A stretch of DNA of 64,000 bases, taken from NCBI RefSeq assembly GCF_002741015.1, contig NZ_CP016618.1:186001-250000 (forward strand), read 5' to 3'. Positions 45,207-55,889 of the stretch are shown piece after piece; within the stretch, counting starts at the first letter, position 1, and each line of letters begins with the position of its first letter. This DNA comes from Microvirga ossetica (lineage in GTDB: Bacteria > Pseudomonadota > Alphaproteobacteria > Rhizobiales > Beijerinckiaceae). The notes under the pieces are model-generated. The model was not told the origin of the DNA. It ran no database searches and worked only from the letters and a program-made list of their open reading frames with translations. The position numbers and the translations under genes are program-made.

Positions 45207-46279
45207 ACCGTCCGGGCCAGTTGAAGGGAGGCAACGCGCTGCTGGAGTCGATGCTGGGCCTGGTCGACGACCACGGCCGCCACGATCACCAGGCCTTTGA
45301 TCACAGTCTGCCAGAAGGAGCTTACGCCCATCATGACGAGGCCGTCCGACAGAACACCGATCACGAACGCTCCTATGATCGTGCCCCCGACGCTGCCACG
45401 GCCGCCCGACATGGATGTGCCGCCAAGGACGGCGGCCGCGATCGCATTGAGCTCAAACGTCTCGCCGGTCGCCGGGTGGGACGCCATGAGTTCCGACGAG
45501 ATGATGAGTCCGACGGTCGCTGCGCAAAAGCCAGAGAACATATAGACGAGCATTTTGACACGCCGTACCCGGATACCCGACAAGGCTGCCGCCCGCTCGT
45601 TCCCGCCCACGGCGAAGATGTGCCGACCCAGTGGCATCTTCCGGGCGACGTAGCTCGCCATTGCGCCAATCGCGACCAGGATCCAGATGGAAAGCGGCAA
45701 GCCCAGCAGCGTGCCGGATCCGAGGATACCAAAGCCTGTGGTGCCCAGTTCCGGTTTGCCAACGAGGTTTGGAAACGTCCGCCCGTCAGAGGACAAAAGA
45801 GCAATGCCACGAGCCATGTAGAGGGTACCTAGGGTTGCTATGAATGGCGCTACGTTCAACCGTGTGATCAGCAAGCCATTGATGGCGCCGATCAGGACGC
45901 CCACGGCCAAAGTAATAAGAATGACCTCGACAACATTGAAGTAGATGGTCCAGCCGATCTGCAGATCTATGCCGTACAGGAGCAAGCCGCCGGCGACCAT
46001 GCCGCACAGGCCCACAATTGAACCGATGGACAGGTCGATGCCCCCCGTCACGATGACGAAGGTCATGCCAATCGCCAGGATCGCATTTAGTGCGACATGC
46101 TTTGACATCAGCACCAGGTTGGCTGTGCTCAAAAAGTTTGGCGCGGCAACCGAGAAAAAGATCAGCACCGCGAACAGTGCGATGAAGGTACGAAGCTTCA
46201 TTAAGCCCAAGGCAACGGCACTGCCGTTCCAGGCGGTTCGCGAGTTGCCGATGGTCTGTGTGGCGGCCATGCGGATCAC
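45203..46279 (-). CDS. Pentose ABC transporter permease (RbsC type)
   Basis: A 358-residue permease of the carbohydrate uptake transporter-2 family with about nine to ten membrane segments (AILAIGMTFVIVTGGIDLSI, then SIVGLCGMVAGGLLLYG) and the conserved VRRVKMLVYMFSGFCA and GTSMSGGRGSVGGTIIGAFV loops. It overlaps its neighbours by four bases on both sides. With the RbsA- and RbsB-type genes it should import apiose. Confidence 0.92.
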   Translation of the reverse strand: MIRMAATQTIGNSRTAWNGSAVALGLMKLRTFIALFAVLIFFSVAAPNFLSTANLVLMSKHVALNAILAIGMTFVIVTGGIDLSIGSIVGLCGMVAGGLLLYGIDLQIGWTIYFNVVEVILITLAVGVLIGAINGLLITRLNVAPFIATLGTLYMARGIALLSSDGRTFPNLVGKPELGTTGFGILGSGTLLGLPLSIWILVAIGAMASYVARKMPLGRHIFAVGGNERAAALSGIRVRRVKMLVYMFSGFCAATVGLIISSELMASHPATGETFELNAIAAAVLGGTSMSGGRGSVGGTIIGAFVIGVLSDGLVMMGVSSFWQTVIKGLVIVAAVVVDQAQHRLQQRVASLQLARTV

Positions 46280-47829
46280 CCTTGGGTTGGCTGCAATAAA
46301 GGTTGGGGCCTGTGGCCGACGGCGGACGCCTCGACAATCTGATCCTGAGTTGCGGTCGCCCGATCAAAGACATCGATGAGACGGCCATTGCTCAAGACGG
46401 CGATCCGGTCGGAAAGTGCCATGACCTCCTCGAGGTCGGAGGTCACGAAAAGAATGCCGAGCCCCTCCGCCGCGAGCTGCCGCATCGTTTTGAAGACATC
46501 GGCCTTGGCCCCTACATCGATCCCTCGGCTGGGCTCGTCCATGAGCAGGACTTTGGGGCCGGTCATCAGGGCTTTGCCGATGACGACCTTTTGCTGGTTC
46601 CCGCCGCTGAGGGCGGAGACTTCAATGGCAGGATCGGATACCTTGATCGTCAAATCGCCGATGGCCTTGCGGACCGCTCCCGTCTCGGCCTTGCTTTGGA
46701 TCTGAAAGCCGCGCAGGAACTTGTGAAGGCTCGCCATGGTAAGATTGTTGGCGACTGACTGAATGGGCACGAGACCTTCCCGCTGCCGGTCCTCTGGAAT
46801 CAAGGAAATGCCATGCCGGATCCGGCTGGTCACATCTTTGGTTTCGAGCTTGGTCCCTTCGACAAAAATGCTTCCGGATGCCCGCTCATGATCGCCGATG
46901 ATGCATTCGAGGAACTCGCTTCGCCCGGCCCCCAGCAAACCATAGATCCCAACAATCTCCCCTGCCCTCACCGAGAGTGACACGTGATCGACGAGGTACC
47001 CTCCTGTGTCTCGTGGAAGGCACACCTCTTCTGCCCGAAACACTTCAGGGCCGATGACGTGATGATCGGGCTTGGCAAAGGGCTTAGTGTCGGACCCGAT
47101 CATCTGTCGTACGATCCACGGAACGCCAACGTCGCGAATCCGGCTGCGGGCTGTGACTTGGCCGTCGCGCAGGACGGTGACGAAGTCGCCGATGCGGATC
47201 AACTCCTCCAGCCGATGTGAAATATAGACGATCGCAACACCGCGCGCCTTCAAGTCGGCAATGACCCGAAACAGGACCTCCACCTCGGCCGCACTCAGGG
47301 CCGAGGTCGGCTCGTCCATGATGAGGATGCGGGCATCCTGCATCACGGCCTTGGCGATCTCGACAAGCTGCTGTTGACCGACGCGCAGCGTCTCGACCAG
47401 CGTCCCCGGGTCAATGCGGGCCTGCAGCCGTGCGAGGACCTCTGCCGCCCGCCTCTCCTGCTCCCGATGGTCAATCCCAAGCACGCCATGGGTGATCTCG
47501 CGAGCAGCGAATATATTCTCCGCCACGGACAGGTTGCCGAACAGATTAAGCTCCTGGAAGACGATCCCGATGCCCTGCCGCAGTGCGTCGGCGGAGTTTT
47601 TGAGCTCCACCGGGATGCCATCGACGAGAATTCGCCCGGTGGTCGGTTGCTCGACCCCGGCGATGATCTTCATCATGGTCGATTTACCAGCTCCGTTTTC
47701 CCCCACCAGGACGTTCACGGCACCGCGCCTGACCTCGAAGTCCGCGTGCCGTAGTGCGACAGTGCCGGAGTAGATCTTCGAGATCCCCTCGGCTTTAAGC
47801 ACCACGTCCTGGTCAACCGGCGAGGTCAC
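46276..47829 (-). CDS. Pentose ABC transporter ATPase (RbsA type, tandem)
   Basis: A 517-residue protein with two ATPase domains: the first has Walker A GENGAGKST and the signature region LRVGQQQLVEIAKA with LIMDEPTSAL, the second has GLLGAGRSEF (degenerate Walker A, as usual in this family) and LSGGNQQKVVIGKAL with LLMDEPSRGIDVGAK. It powers the RbsC-type permease and overlaps it by four bases. Confidence 0.94.
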   Translation of the reverse strand: MTSPVDQDVVLKAEGISKIYSGTVALRHADFEVRRGAVNVLVGENGAGKSTMMKIIAGVEQPTTGRILVDGIPVELKNSADALRQGIGIVFQELNLFGNLSVAENIFAAREITHGVLGIDHREQERRAAEVLARLQARIDPGTLVETLRVGQQQLVEIAKAVMQDARILIMDEPTSALSAAEVEVLFRVIADLKARGVAIVYISHRLEELIRIGDFVTVLRDGQVTARSRIRDVGVPWIVRQMIGSDTKPFAKPDHHVIGPEVFRAEEVCLPRDTGGYLVDHVSLSVRAGEIVGIYGLLGAGRSEFLECIIGDHERASGSIFVEGTKLETKDVTSRIRHGISLIPEDRQREGLVPIQSVANNLTMASLHKFLRGFQIQSKAETGAVRKAIGDLTIKVSDPAIEVSALSGGNQQKVVIGKALMTGPKVLLMDEPSRGIDVGAKADVFKTMRQLAAEGLGILFVTSDLEEVMALSDRIAVLSNGRLIDVFDRATATQDQIVEASAVGHRPQPLLQPTQG

Positions 47830-48491
47830 GACTTCGGTCCCAGTGTGAGTTCGGCCGGCGTGATGAGCGGTGGCTGGTCAAGCTTTTCCAGCGGAAAGAC
47901 GCCGAGCACAGACACCTTGCGGCCAACCAACTGATCCCGTGGCAGGCCAGAGAGGAGAACGCGGTCCACCCGCGTATTGAGCGCCTTCCCGAACTGTGCA
48001 TACTCAATCTGGTTCGTGAACGATGTGAAGGACACGAAGTCGAGGGCATCACGCAGTGCAGTACCCCGGATGGCCGGGCCGATCTGGATGGTGGCATCGG
48101 CCTTGCCGTCGCCGTCGACGTCCACGCCTGCCGTGGCCGCACGAGACGTGGTATCCGCGGTGACGACCTGCCCGTTGAATCTTGTAACGACAGTCCAGGG
48201 CGATCCGTCCTGCTTCTCACGGTACCCGTACTTGCGCCCGGCCTCGTCCAAGTTCTGGCGTGCCGCGGCCAGGATCTCAGGCAGCGCCCCGGCTTTCCGC
48301 CTCAAGTAGGGCATCGCCTTGGAATCCCACATCTCGTCCGCCATCCTGTCAGACGAGAACTCGGCATTTTGAGTGGGACTGCCGTCCGGCGATTTCGGCT
48401 GGTCTTTCGCGGCAGTCGCGACGATCTTGCATGCGCCGAGGGTCATGCAAGCTGCCAGAAGTGTCCCGATCTGAAGACTCCGGGTGAGCAT
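47826..48491 (-). CDS. DUF2291 lipoprotein associated with the pentose importer
   Basis: A 221-residue putative lipoprotein: signal peptide with lipobox TLGAC, then a DUF2291-type domain (DEMWDSKAMPYLRRKAG, WTVVTRFNGQVVTADTTSRA, DVDGDGKADATIQIGPAIRG and VSFTSFTNQIEYAQFGKALN). Such proteins accompany RbsABC-type importers in Hyphomicrobiales; their role is not known. It overlaps the ATPase gene by four bases and follows the binding-protein gene after a hairpin. Confidence 0.85.
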   Translation of the reverse strand: MLTRSLQIGTLLAACMTLGACKIVATAAKDQPKSPDGSPTQNAEFSSDRMADEMWDSKAMPYLRRKAGALPEILAAARQNLDEAGRKYGYREKQDGSPWTVVTRFNGQVVTADTTSRAATAGVDVDGDGKADATIQIGPAIRGTALRDALDFVSFTSFTNQIEYAQFGKALNTRVDRVLLSGLPRDQLVGRKVSVLGVFPLEKLDQPPLITPAELTLGPKS

Positions 48492-48518
48492 CAGTCCTGC
48501 GTCCTATCGAGGGACCTG

Positions 48519-48535
48519 AGGGGTTGGCCACCCCT
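48519..48535 (-). terminator. Intercistronic stem-loop after the binding-protein gene
   Basis: An AGGGGT/ACCCCT stem with a five-base loop between the binding-protein gene and the rest of the importer operon. It has no U-tract. Such hairpins often stabilise the upstream message so that binding protein is made in excess. Confidence 0.5.
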
Positions 48536-48563
48536 TGGAAAGATCAGAGATGGCCGAACGCGA

Positions 48564-49968
<1,405 letters not shown>

Positions 49969-50802
49969 ATGGGCGCGGTAGCTTGGGCCATGCGGCAACG
50001 CCCCGTTTCCCATCCCCGCTCATCGAACCGGACGTGCGGCGCTACCGCATCCGGCTCTCCGACCGGCTTCATCGCAAGGCCCACGGCGAGGCAGGTCGGG
50101 GCAAGCGTTCCAGAGCCAGCACACCGCGTTCACCATGGATCACGTCAAAGGTGAACTGTCGGTTGCCGCGCCCATGCACCTTATGCCGTCGGGCGAGGAA
50201 AGCGCGCACGCGCTCCGTGACGTATTGGTCCATCCTACGGAAGGCTGGCCGAGATGTCCCATAGGCGAAGTCGTTCGACCAGCCGCGCAGAGACCTGTTC
50301 AGCCTGTCGCGCGCCAATCATCCTCCCCTCACCATCGTCGAAAGCGCACCAGAAGTCAGGGTCCTTTGCTCCGCCAGCGTTACCCGGCCTCAGCGCTCGT
50401 ATGACCCTGTCCGACTCCCGCCCTGGCCGGCGTCTGACACCACCGTTGAGGCCGCTACCCTCGCGCAGGACGGGTCTCCCCCGATGACCCGCATCACCCT
50501 TCCGACGTGCCGTGCCCACGACCCCGGCGGATCGAGCGGGTGCATGTGTCGATTGCTTCCCCGCTCGCACGGCCTTCCCCAAATGGCAGGAGGGTCGGCA
50601 TCCGCATTGTCACTTTCGAGGCCTGCTCAGGCCTCACTCACGTTACGGCCCATCGGATTGCTCAGCCGCCTTACAGCGACCTTTGTCACGAGGCTCCGGC
50701 CCGTCCGGTCGCCCGGCCGAACCGCTCGTCAGCGACCAGATCAATCGACAACTCTCTGGGTGGAATCTTCCTCCACTGGTGATCCGCGCCTTCGGGGCGC
50801 AC
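49969..50802 (-). mobile_element. Group II intron with most of its maturase deleted
   Basis: On the minus strand the element starts GTGCGCCCCGAAGGCGCGG at 50802, the standard group II 5' end, and continues with domain I sequence to about 50400. A domain V hairpin (GAGCCGGATGCGG arm, then the CCGCACGTCCGGTTC arm) lies at 50025-50057 and the 3' end is at about 49969 (ending AT). Only the 3' end of the reverse transcriptase remains. It is of a different class from the intron at 25866 and cannot move on its own. Confidence 0.78.
50069..50317 (-). pseudogene. Group II intron maturase, C-terminal remnant
   Basis: Reads LNRSLRGWSNDFAYGTSRPA, then FRRMDQYVTERVRAFLARRH and KVHGRGNRQF to the family's usual C-terminus LERLPRPASPWALR. 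All reverse transcriptase motifs are missing. Confidence 0.75.
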
Positions 50803-50920
50803 TGCCAAAGGCGGACCTTCCCAAACTCCTTTGACTTCAGGAACGCTCCGATTGGAAGGTCCACCATTGCAAGGTGAGAGGAAGGCTGACTGGACCGGGG
50901 GTGAATTGCAGGGCCCAACG

Positions 50921-51814
50921 TCATGACAGTCGAACTCGAAGCCGCGGTGCCGCCCAGTCGATGAAGGCCCGAGCCTTGGGTGCGAGCCGACCTCCTTCGG
51001 GATAGACAAGGGTCACCGGCATGGGCTCGGGCGCGAACTCTTCGAGGATCGGGAGCAGGGCGCCCGAGCGCAACTCCTGCTCGATTTGATATGACAGGAG
51101 ACGCACAATCCCCAGACCCGCGACCGCAGCAGCCACAGCAGCTTCCGTCGAGTTCACGGCCAGGCGCGTCCGCGGCTCGGCCGTCCAGGCGGGGCTGTCG
51201 CCGCGGTAGCGCCACTCGGGCGCGCGCTCAAAGCCCTGGAACGTGATGCCGTCATACCCCGCAAGGTCACCTGGCGTACTGGGAACTCCGCGTTGGGCGA
51301 GGTAGGCAGGGCTGGCGCAGGCAATACGGCGGATCGCGCCAACTTTCGTCGCCCGTAAGCCGCCATCGACCAAATGGCCAATGCGAACGGCAACATCGAT
51401 GTGGTCCTCGACTAGATTCACCTGGCGGTCGATGAGGAAAAGCCGCAGGTCGATGTCGGGGTGCTCCTTCAGGAAGTCGAGGGCGATCGGCAGGACGTGC
51501 GTTCGACCGAACATCGTAGGCGCCGTCACGTGAAGCTCGCCCCTGAGCGCAGTGTACTCGCCCGCCGCCTCGCGCTCTGCTTCCCCGACTTGCTCCAGGA
51601 TGCGTTTGGCCGCCTCGACATAGGCGCGGCCCGCGTCAGTCAGCTCGACCCGTCGGCTTGTGCGCACCAGAAGCTGGGCGCTCAGGTGCCGCTCCAGGTC
51701 CGCAACCTTGCGGCTTACCGTGGCGAGCGGCGCGCGCAGGCGCCGCGAGGCGGCTGACAGACTGCCCTCTTCCACGACAGCGAGCAGAACGGTCATGGCG
51801 TCGAAGCGGTCCAT
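50921..51814 (-). CDS. LysR-family transcriptional regulator
   Basis: A 297-residue regulator with the N-terminal winged helix (FDAMTVLLAVVEEGSLSAAS and LATVSRKVADLERHLSAQLL) and a periplasmic-binding-protein-like effector domain. It is divergent from an MBL-fold hydrolase, a PNPOx-like and a quinone-oxidoreductase-like gene, which it probably controls. The ATG at 51814 (MDRFDAM) is preceded by GGAAGGCGCG; a TTG four codons earlier is possible. Confidence 0.92.
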   Translation of the reverse strand: MDRFDAMTVLLAVVEEGSLSAASRRLRAPLATVSRKVADLERHLSAQLLVRTSRRVELTDAGRAYVEAAKRILEQVGEAEREAAGEYTALRGELHVTAPTMFGRTHVLPIALDFLKEHPDIDLRLFLIDRQVNLVEDHIDVAVRIGHLVDGGLRATKVGAIRRIACASPAYLAQRGVPSTPGDLAGYDGITFQGFERAPEWRYRGDSPAWTAEPRTRLAVNSTEAAVAAAVAGLGIVRLLSYQIEQELRSGALLPILEEFAPEPMPVTLVYPEGGRLAPKARAFIDWAAPRLRVRLS

Positions 51815-51958
51815 CGCGCCTTCCAAAAAATGAGAGGGATCGTCTCGAATTTGCAGGATACCGCTCGAAAAAAAGAGGGTCTAGTGTCAGCTCAGCCTCG
51901 GGCATCGACACCAATCAGGTTCAATAGCCCGGCTCACCCAGATCTGGAGCCTGGTCTC

Positions 51959-52924
51959 ATGCCTCTCTCGCTCTCCCGTCGTGCTTTCGCCTTCGGCCTT
52001 CCGACTGCCGGTTTCATGGCCGGTGCCCAGACCTTCCCTGTGCGAGCCGCAAGCAGTCAGCCCGCCTCCGCTGTCACGCCGCTTGCGCAAATCAAGGTTG
52101 GCCGCTTCACCGTGACGGCCCTGTCGGACGGCTACGCGGATATGCCCTATGGTTACTTCCCGGGCCGCACGCCCGAGCAGGTCGAAACCGCTGCCAAGGC
52201 CCAGTTCACGGCACGGTCGAGCGGTGTGCGCTTTCTGTTCAATCAATATCTCGTCGAGGACGGATTGAGCCGCATCCTGATCGATGCCGGACCCGCCGGC
52301 ACGCTGGGCCAGACCGGGTACCTCTCCCAAGCGCTTGCCGCCCTCGGGTTGAGCCCGGACCAAATCGATGCCGTGATCGTAACCCATATGCACCAGGATC
52401 ACCTGGGCGGCCTTGTCGCGGGAGGGCGCCGTGTCTTCCCGAAGGCGGAGGTGTATGTCGACCGGCGCGATATCGCGCATTGGACCGATCCGGGCAAGCA
52501 GGCCGCCGCGCCCGACTATCTCCAAGCCAGCTTCCGCCTCTCGTCCGACCTCGTGCGCCTGTATCCGAAGCTCCAGGCCACCCAAGGCGACCACCAGATC
52601 GCACGCGGCGTGTCACTTGTTGACCTCGCGGGGCATACCCCAGGCCACATCGGAGTGCGGATCGAAGATGGAGGACAAAGCCTGATCATGGTCTCCGACA
52701 TGCTCTTCCCTGTGGTGCACCCGGCCATGGGCACCGACGTGAATTTCCTGTTGGAGCAGGATCGGCCGGCGGCACAAGCCATGCGGGCCCGCTTCTTCCC
52801 CCGGGCGGCCGAGGAGGGTGCGCTCATTGCAGCAACGCACATGCCTTTCCCTGGTCTTGGCCGGATCGTGTCCGACCAAGGCCGTTTGGCTTGGCATGCC
52901 GCGGACTGGGCCTACCAGGACTGA
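51959..52924 (+). CDS. Exported MBL-fold metallo-hydrolase
   Basis: A 321-residue protein with a twin-arginine-like signal (SRRAFAFGLPTAGFMAGAQT), so it probably acts in the periplasm. The metallo-beta-lactamase fold is shown by VTHMHQDHLGGL (His-x-His-x-Asp-His), the AGHTPGHIGV segment and ATHMPFPGLGRI. Members range from lactonases to other hydrolases; the substrate is unknown. Start chosen at 51959 to begin with the signal peptide. It is the first of three co-directional genes divergent from a LysR regulator. Confidence 0.88.
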   Translation: MPLSLSRRAFAFGLPTAGFMAGAQTFPVRAASSQPASAVTPLAQIKVGRFTVTALSDGYADMPYGYFPGRTPEQVETAAKAQFTARSSGVRFLFNQYLVEDGLSRILIDAGPAGTLGQTGYLSQALAALGLSPDQIDAVIVTHMHQDHLGGLVAGGRRVFPKAEVYVDRRDIAHWTDPGKQAAAPDYLQASFRLSSDLVRLYPKLQATQGDHQIARGVSLVDLAGHTPGHIGVRIEDGGQSLIMVSDMLFPVVHPAMGTDVNFLLEQDRPAAQAMRARFFPRAAEEGALIAATHMPFPGLGRIVSDQGRLAWHAADWAYQD

Positions 52925-52958
52925 TGCCGCGATCCTCCTGTTTTCCACGAGGTTGACC

Positions 52959-53618
52959 ATGCTACACAGATGGCTCGAGATCGCATCGACCCCTTCAGTG
53001 AAGGCCGTGCGTGAGCGCTACGGAAGCGCGGCCCAGTACGCGCGCCTGGATGGCACGCTGGACAGGGCTGGGCCGGTCCGCAACGACCGGCTCGGCGACG
53101 CAGAAGCGGCTTTCATTGAAGGACGCGACGGGTTCTATCTCGCCTCTGTCTCCGAAACCGGCTGGCCTTATGTGCAGTACCGGGGTGGCCCGGCGGGATT
53201 TCTGCGCGTCCTGGACGATCACACGCTTGGCTTCGCGGATTTTCGGGGCAATCGGCAATATGTGACGACCGGCAACGTCGCGGAGAATGACCGGGTCTCG
53301 CTGTTCCTGATGGACTACGCTCATCAGCGGCGGCTCAAGATCTTCGGGCACTTGCGGATGATCGATGTGAGCGCGGCCCCCGAACAGGTCGCAACCCTTG
53401 CCGTGCCAGACTACGCAGCTCGTTCCGAGCGCGCGGCCCTGATTCAGGTTGTGGCCTTCGACTGGAACTGCCCTCAGCACATCACCCCTCGCTTCACGCA
53501 CGGGGAACTGGACCAGGTGCTCACCCCGGTGCGTGAGGAGATCGAGAGCCTGCGCGCCGAGAACCAACGCCTGCGTCATCGGCTGGTCCGAGAGGCGGGA
53601 ACGGCCAGTCAAGATTGA
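52959..53618 (+). CDS. Pyridoxamine 5'-phosphate oxidase-like flavin protein
   Basis: A 219-residue split-barrel protein: GRDGFYLASVSETGWPYVQY and GGPAGFLRVLDDHTLGFADF, then FRGNRQYVTTGNVAENDRVS and SLFLMDYAHQRRLKIFGH are the family's FMN- and substrate-binding strands. A coiled-coil-like C-terminus (EEIESLRAENQRLRHRLV) follows. GAGG lies six bases before the ATG. It probably reduces or binds small molecules; its role is unknown. Confidence 0.88.
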   Translation: MLHRWLEIASTPSVKAVRERYGSAAQYARLDGTLDRAGPVRNDRLGDAEAAFIEGRDGFYLASVSETGWPYVQYRGGPAGFLRVLDDHTLGFADFRGNRQYVTTGNVAENDRVSLFLMDYAHQRRLKIFGHLRMIDVSAAPEQVATLAVPDYAARSERAALIQVVAFDWNCPQHITPRFTHGELDQVLTPVREEIESLRAENQRLRHRLVREAGTASQD

Positions 53619-53883
53619 TGTCACCAGGCGCACCGCGCGCATCATTGTACGCAAGCAATACCTTCGGCGCCCTCGAATTGCCCTTCGAAGATGTCAATGA
53701 GGACCATAACCTTGGGAACACGTGCGGTCTGCATTGGGTCAGGCAGTGAAGTTCGCTCACTGACAGGAACGTCCGATATCTTTGTCCGAAGCGGAAGTTC
53801 GGCTTTCGTCAGCCTCGTGCCAAATCTTGCCCTCAGGACCACCCAACCTAATTGAAGAACCTCTTTCGACAAAGGGATTGCTC

Positions 53884-54855
53884 ATGCACAGCATTGTATT
53901 CGAACGGTTCGGCGATCCGGCCGTGGTGTTGACCCTTGCCGAGCGTGAGCCGCCAGCGCCCGGGCCGGGGCAGGCGCTGCTCCGGATGATCCTGTCCCCC
54001 ATCCACAATCATGACCTGATGACCGTGGCTGGCACCTATGGCGTCAAGCCCCCGCTGCCGGCGATCGGCGGTACGGAGGCGCTCGGCGTGGTGGAGGAAC
54101 TCGGCGCCGGGGTCGAGAACCTCCAAGTCGGGCAGCGCGTGATCGGCGGCGCCCAGCAGACCTGGACCGACTATTACTTGGTCGATGCAAGGTACGCACG
54201 CCCCGTGCCCGATGGCGTTGATGATGAGACAGCTTGTCAGCTCATCGCCATGCCACTCAGCGCCAAGATGGTGCTGGCCGACCTTGGCCTTCAGCGCGGC
54301 GACTGGCTCGTGCAGAACAGTGCCAATGGCGCGGTCGGACGCCTTCTGTCGCGCTTTGGCGCGGAAAAGGGCGTCAACGTGCTCAGCCTTGTTCGGCGTG
54401 ACGCGGCGGTCGCCGAACTTGCCGCCGCCGGCATCACCAACGTCGTGTCAACCGGGCAGCCCGGCTGGGAAGCGCGCGCCCGCGATCTTGTCGGTGATGG
54501 ATCGATCCGCGCCGGGCTCGACTCCGTGGGCGGGGACGGCCCCGCGCAACTTGCTCGCCTGGTGGCTGACGGCGGCGAGATCGTCATCTTCGGCGCCCTG
54601 AGCGGCCAGCCAATCTGCATCGAGCCGTCTGTCGCGATCTTCCAACAGATCACCATTCGGGGTTTCTGGGGTGCCAAACCGCGCCTCGCACCCGACGTGA
54701 TCGGCCGTCTGCTCGAGGAAGTCGTCGCCGAGGCTGCCAGTGGCAAGCTTACGCTCCCGGTCGACGCCGCCTTCCCGCTTGATCGAATCGCCGACGCCGT
54801 GCGCGCCAGCACTGAACCTGGTCGCAAGGGCAAGGTTGTCCTACGCGGGCGGTGA
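53884..54855 (+). CDS. Quinone oxidoreductase-like medium-chain dehydrogenase
   Basis: A 323-residue MDR protein: the N-terminal GroES-like domain (HSIVFERFGDPAVVLTLAER, then SPIHNHDLMTVAGTYGVKP) and the cofactor-binding domain with NSANGAVGRLLSRF. The catalytic-zinc cysteines of alcohol dehydrogenases are absent, which fits the zinc-free quinone-reductase or enoyl-reductase group. ATG 53884 (MHSIVFERF) follows GGG ATTGCTC; the open frame begins 34 codons earlier. It is the third gene of the LysR-linked set, after a gap of 265 bases. Confidence 0.87.
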   Translation: MHSIVFERFGDPAVVLTLAEREPPAPGPGQALLRMILSPIHNHDLMTVAGTYGVKPPLPAIGGTEALGVVEELGAGVENLQVGQRVIGGAQQTWTDYYLVDARYARPVPDGVDDETACQLIAMPLSAKMVLADLGLQRGDWLVQNSANGAVGRLLSRFGAEKGVNVLSLVRRDAAVAELAAAGITNVVSTGQPGWEARARDLVGDGSIRAGLDSVGGDGPAQLARLVADGGEIVIFGALSGQPICIEPSVAIFQQITIRGFWGAKPRLAPDVIGRLLEEVVAEAASGKLTLPVDAAFPLDRIADAVRASTEPGRKGKVVLRGR

Positions 54856-55249
54856 TCAGGCTTGCAGAAGCAAGGCAAGGGTAGCGTAGCAAGGGCACTA
54901 GCCCGATGGCGAAGCGCATCGACCAGCAAAGCGAAAGGCGCCGAGGATTGTCGGAGGCTCGAGTAGTGGCGGTGGCACCCCATCTGCCGGCCTTCTGTGC
55001 GAAGCACGGAATCGTTGCCGACATCGAGATGATCCGGGCGGTCTGTGCTACTTCGAGGCCTGGAGCAACCTGCGCAGGCGTTCAGGGTTTCACGACGGCA
55101 CGCCGCATTTCCGCCATACCACTTCTCTGAACATTGTGCGGAGTTACCTTCGCATACGGGCTATGTCCCAGGCATCCTTGTGACCATGGCTCGGTGGGCC
55201 ATCTGCCCTTCGGAGCTGTATTGAGCTGAAGACCTTGTGGAGGCAGCGA
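54856..55249. other. Intergenic region
   Basis: About 390 bases; several short frames overlap on both strands but none has a good ribosome-binding site or recognisable motif. Confidence 0.35.
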
Positions 55250-55420
55250 ATGTCGAAAGCACCAAAAGCTGAAACCGAGCTTGAAGCTCTCGACAGGGAG
55301 CTGGACTTCAAGCTGGAAGGCACGTTTCCCGCAAGTGATCCTCCCAAGATCACTCTTGGAATGTCTAAAGTTTGCGCCCAGCAAGGACGTGATACAAGCG
55401 AAAAGCACAAGTTGGGGTGA
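55250..55420 (+). CDS. Small protein with FPASDPP motif
   Basis: A 56-residue soluble protein: SKAPKAETELEALDRELDFK, then LEGTFPASDPPKITLG. Short proteins with an (E)xFPASDPPS core are common in Hyphomicrobiales and have no known function. GGAGG lies six bases before the ATG. Confidence 0.65.
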   Translation: MSKAPKAETELEALDRELDFKLEGTFPASDPPKITLGMSKVCAQQGRDTSEKHKLG

Positions 55421-55889
55421 TCGCGCGATCGTTTGCGACAATTCTTAAAGCTGAGGATCGAGAGTCCCCACGGGCCGGTCTTTGCCTGCTGCTAGCCCAA
55501 AACTGTCAAAGCTTTGTCTCATCCTGTCAAGCACAGGGGCATCACGAATACTAACATCGGACATAGCGATCGACGATTCTCTTGGAGCGTGCGGTCTGAT
55601 GGCTCCAGGATTAGCCCGATGCCGAGCCGGGCCTGGCTTCGGCTGTGCCCGGCAATGTCGGCGCAAGACTATCCAAATGCTTTGACGTGAAGGCTCTGTG
55701 ACGGCCATCATCGCGTTACCTCCTTGCCGTCAGCTGAGTTGAGTGCGGGTTCCATCGCTGGAAGGCAGACGCATACAAGAATGCGACAAATGCAATGGAT
55801 CAGAAAATCGCCGACCACCTCACAGAGCCTGTGAGACGCCTCTGCGAGGGGCACGACAAAAGAACGCTCTGATTGACTGGAGAACTGCC
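55421..55889. other. Intergenic region
   Basis: No supported gene. A minus-strand frame starting at 55564 (SDVSIRDAPVLDRMRQSFDS, 39 residues) is protein-like but lacks a clear ribosome-binding site. The right end must hold the promoter of the next gene. Confidence 0.35.

Noticed and set aside
50484..50877. Long plus-strand reading frames in three phases (for example 50484-50834)
   Set aside because: They lie antisense to domain I of a group II intron that starts GTGCG at 50802 on the other strand; no ribosome-binding sites and no family features.
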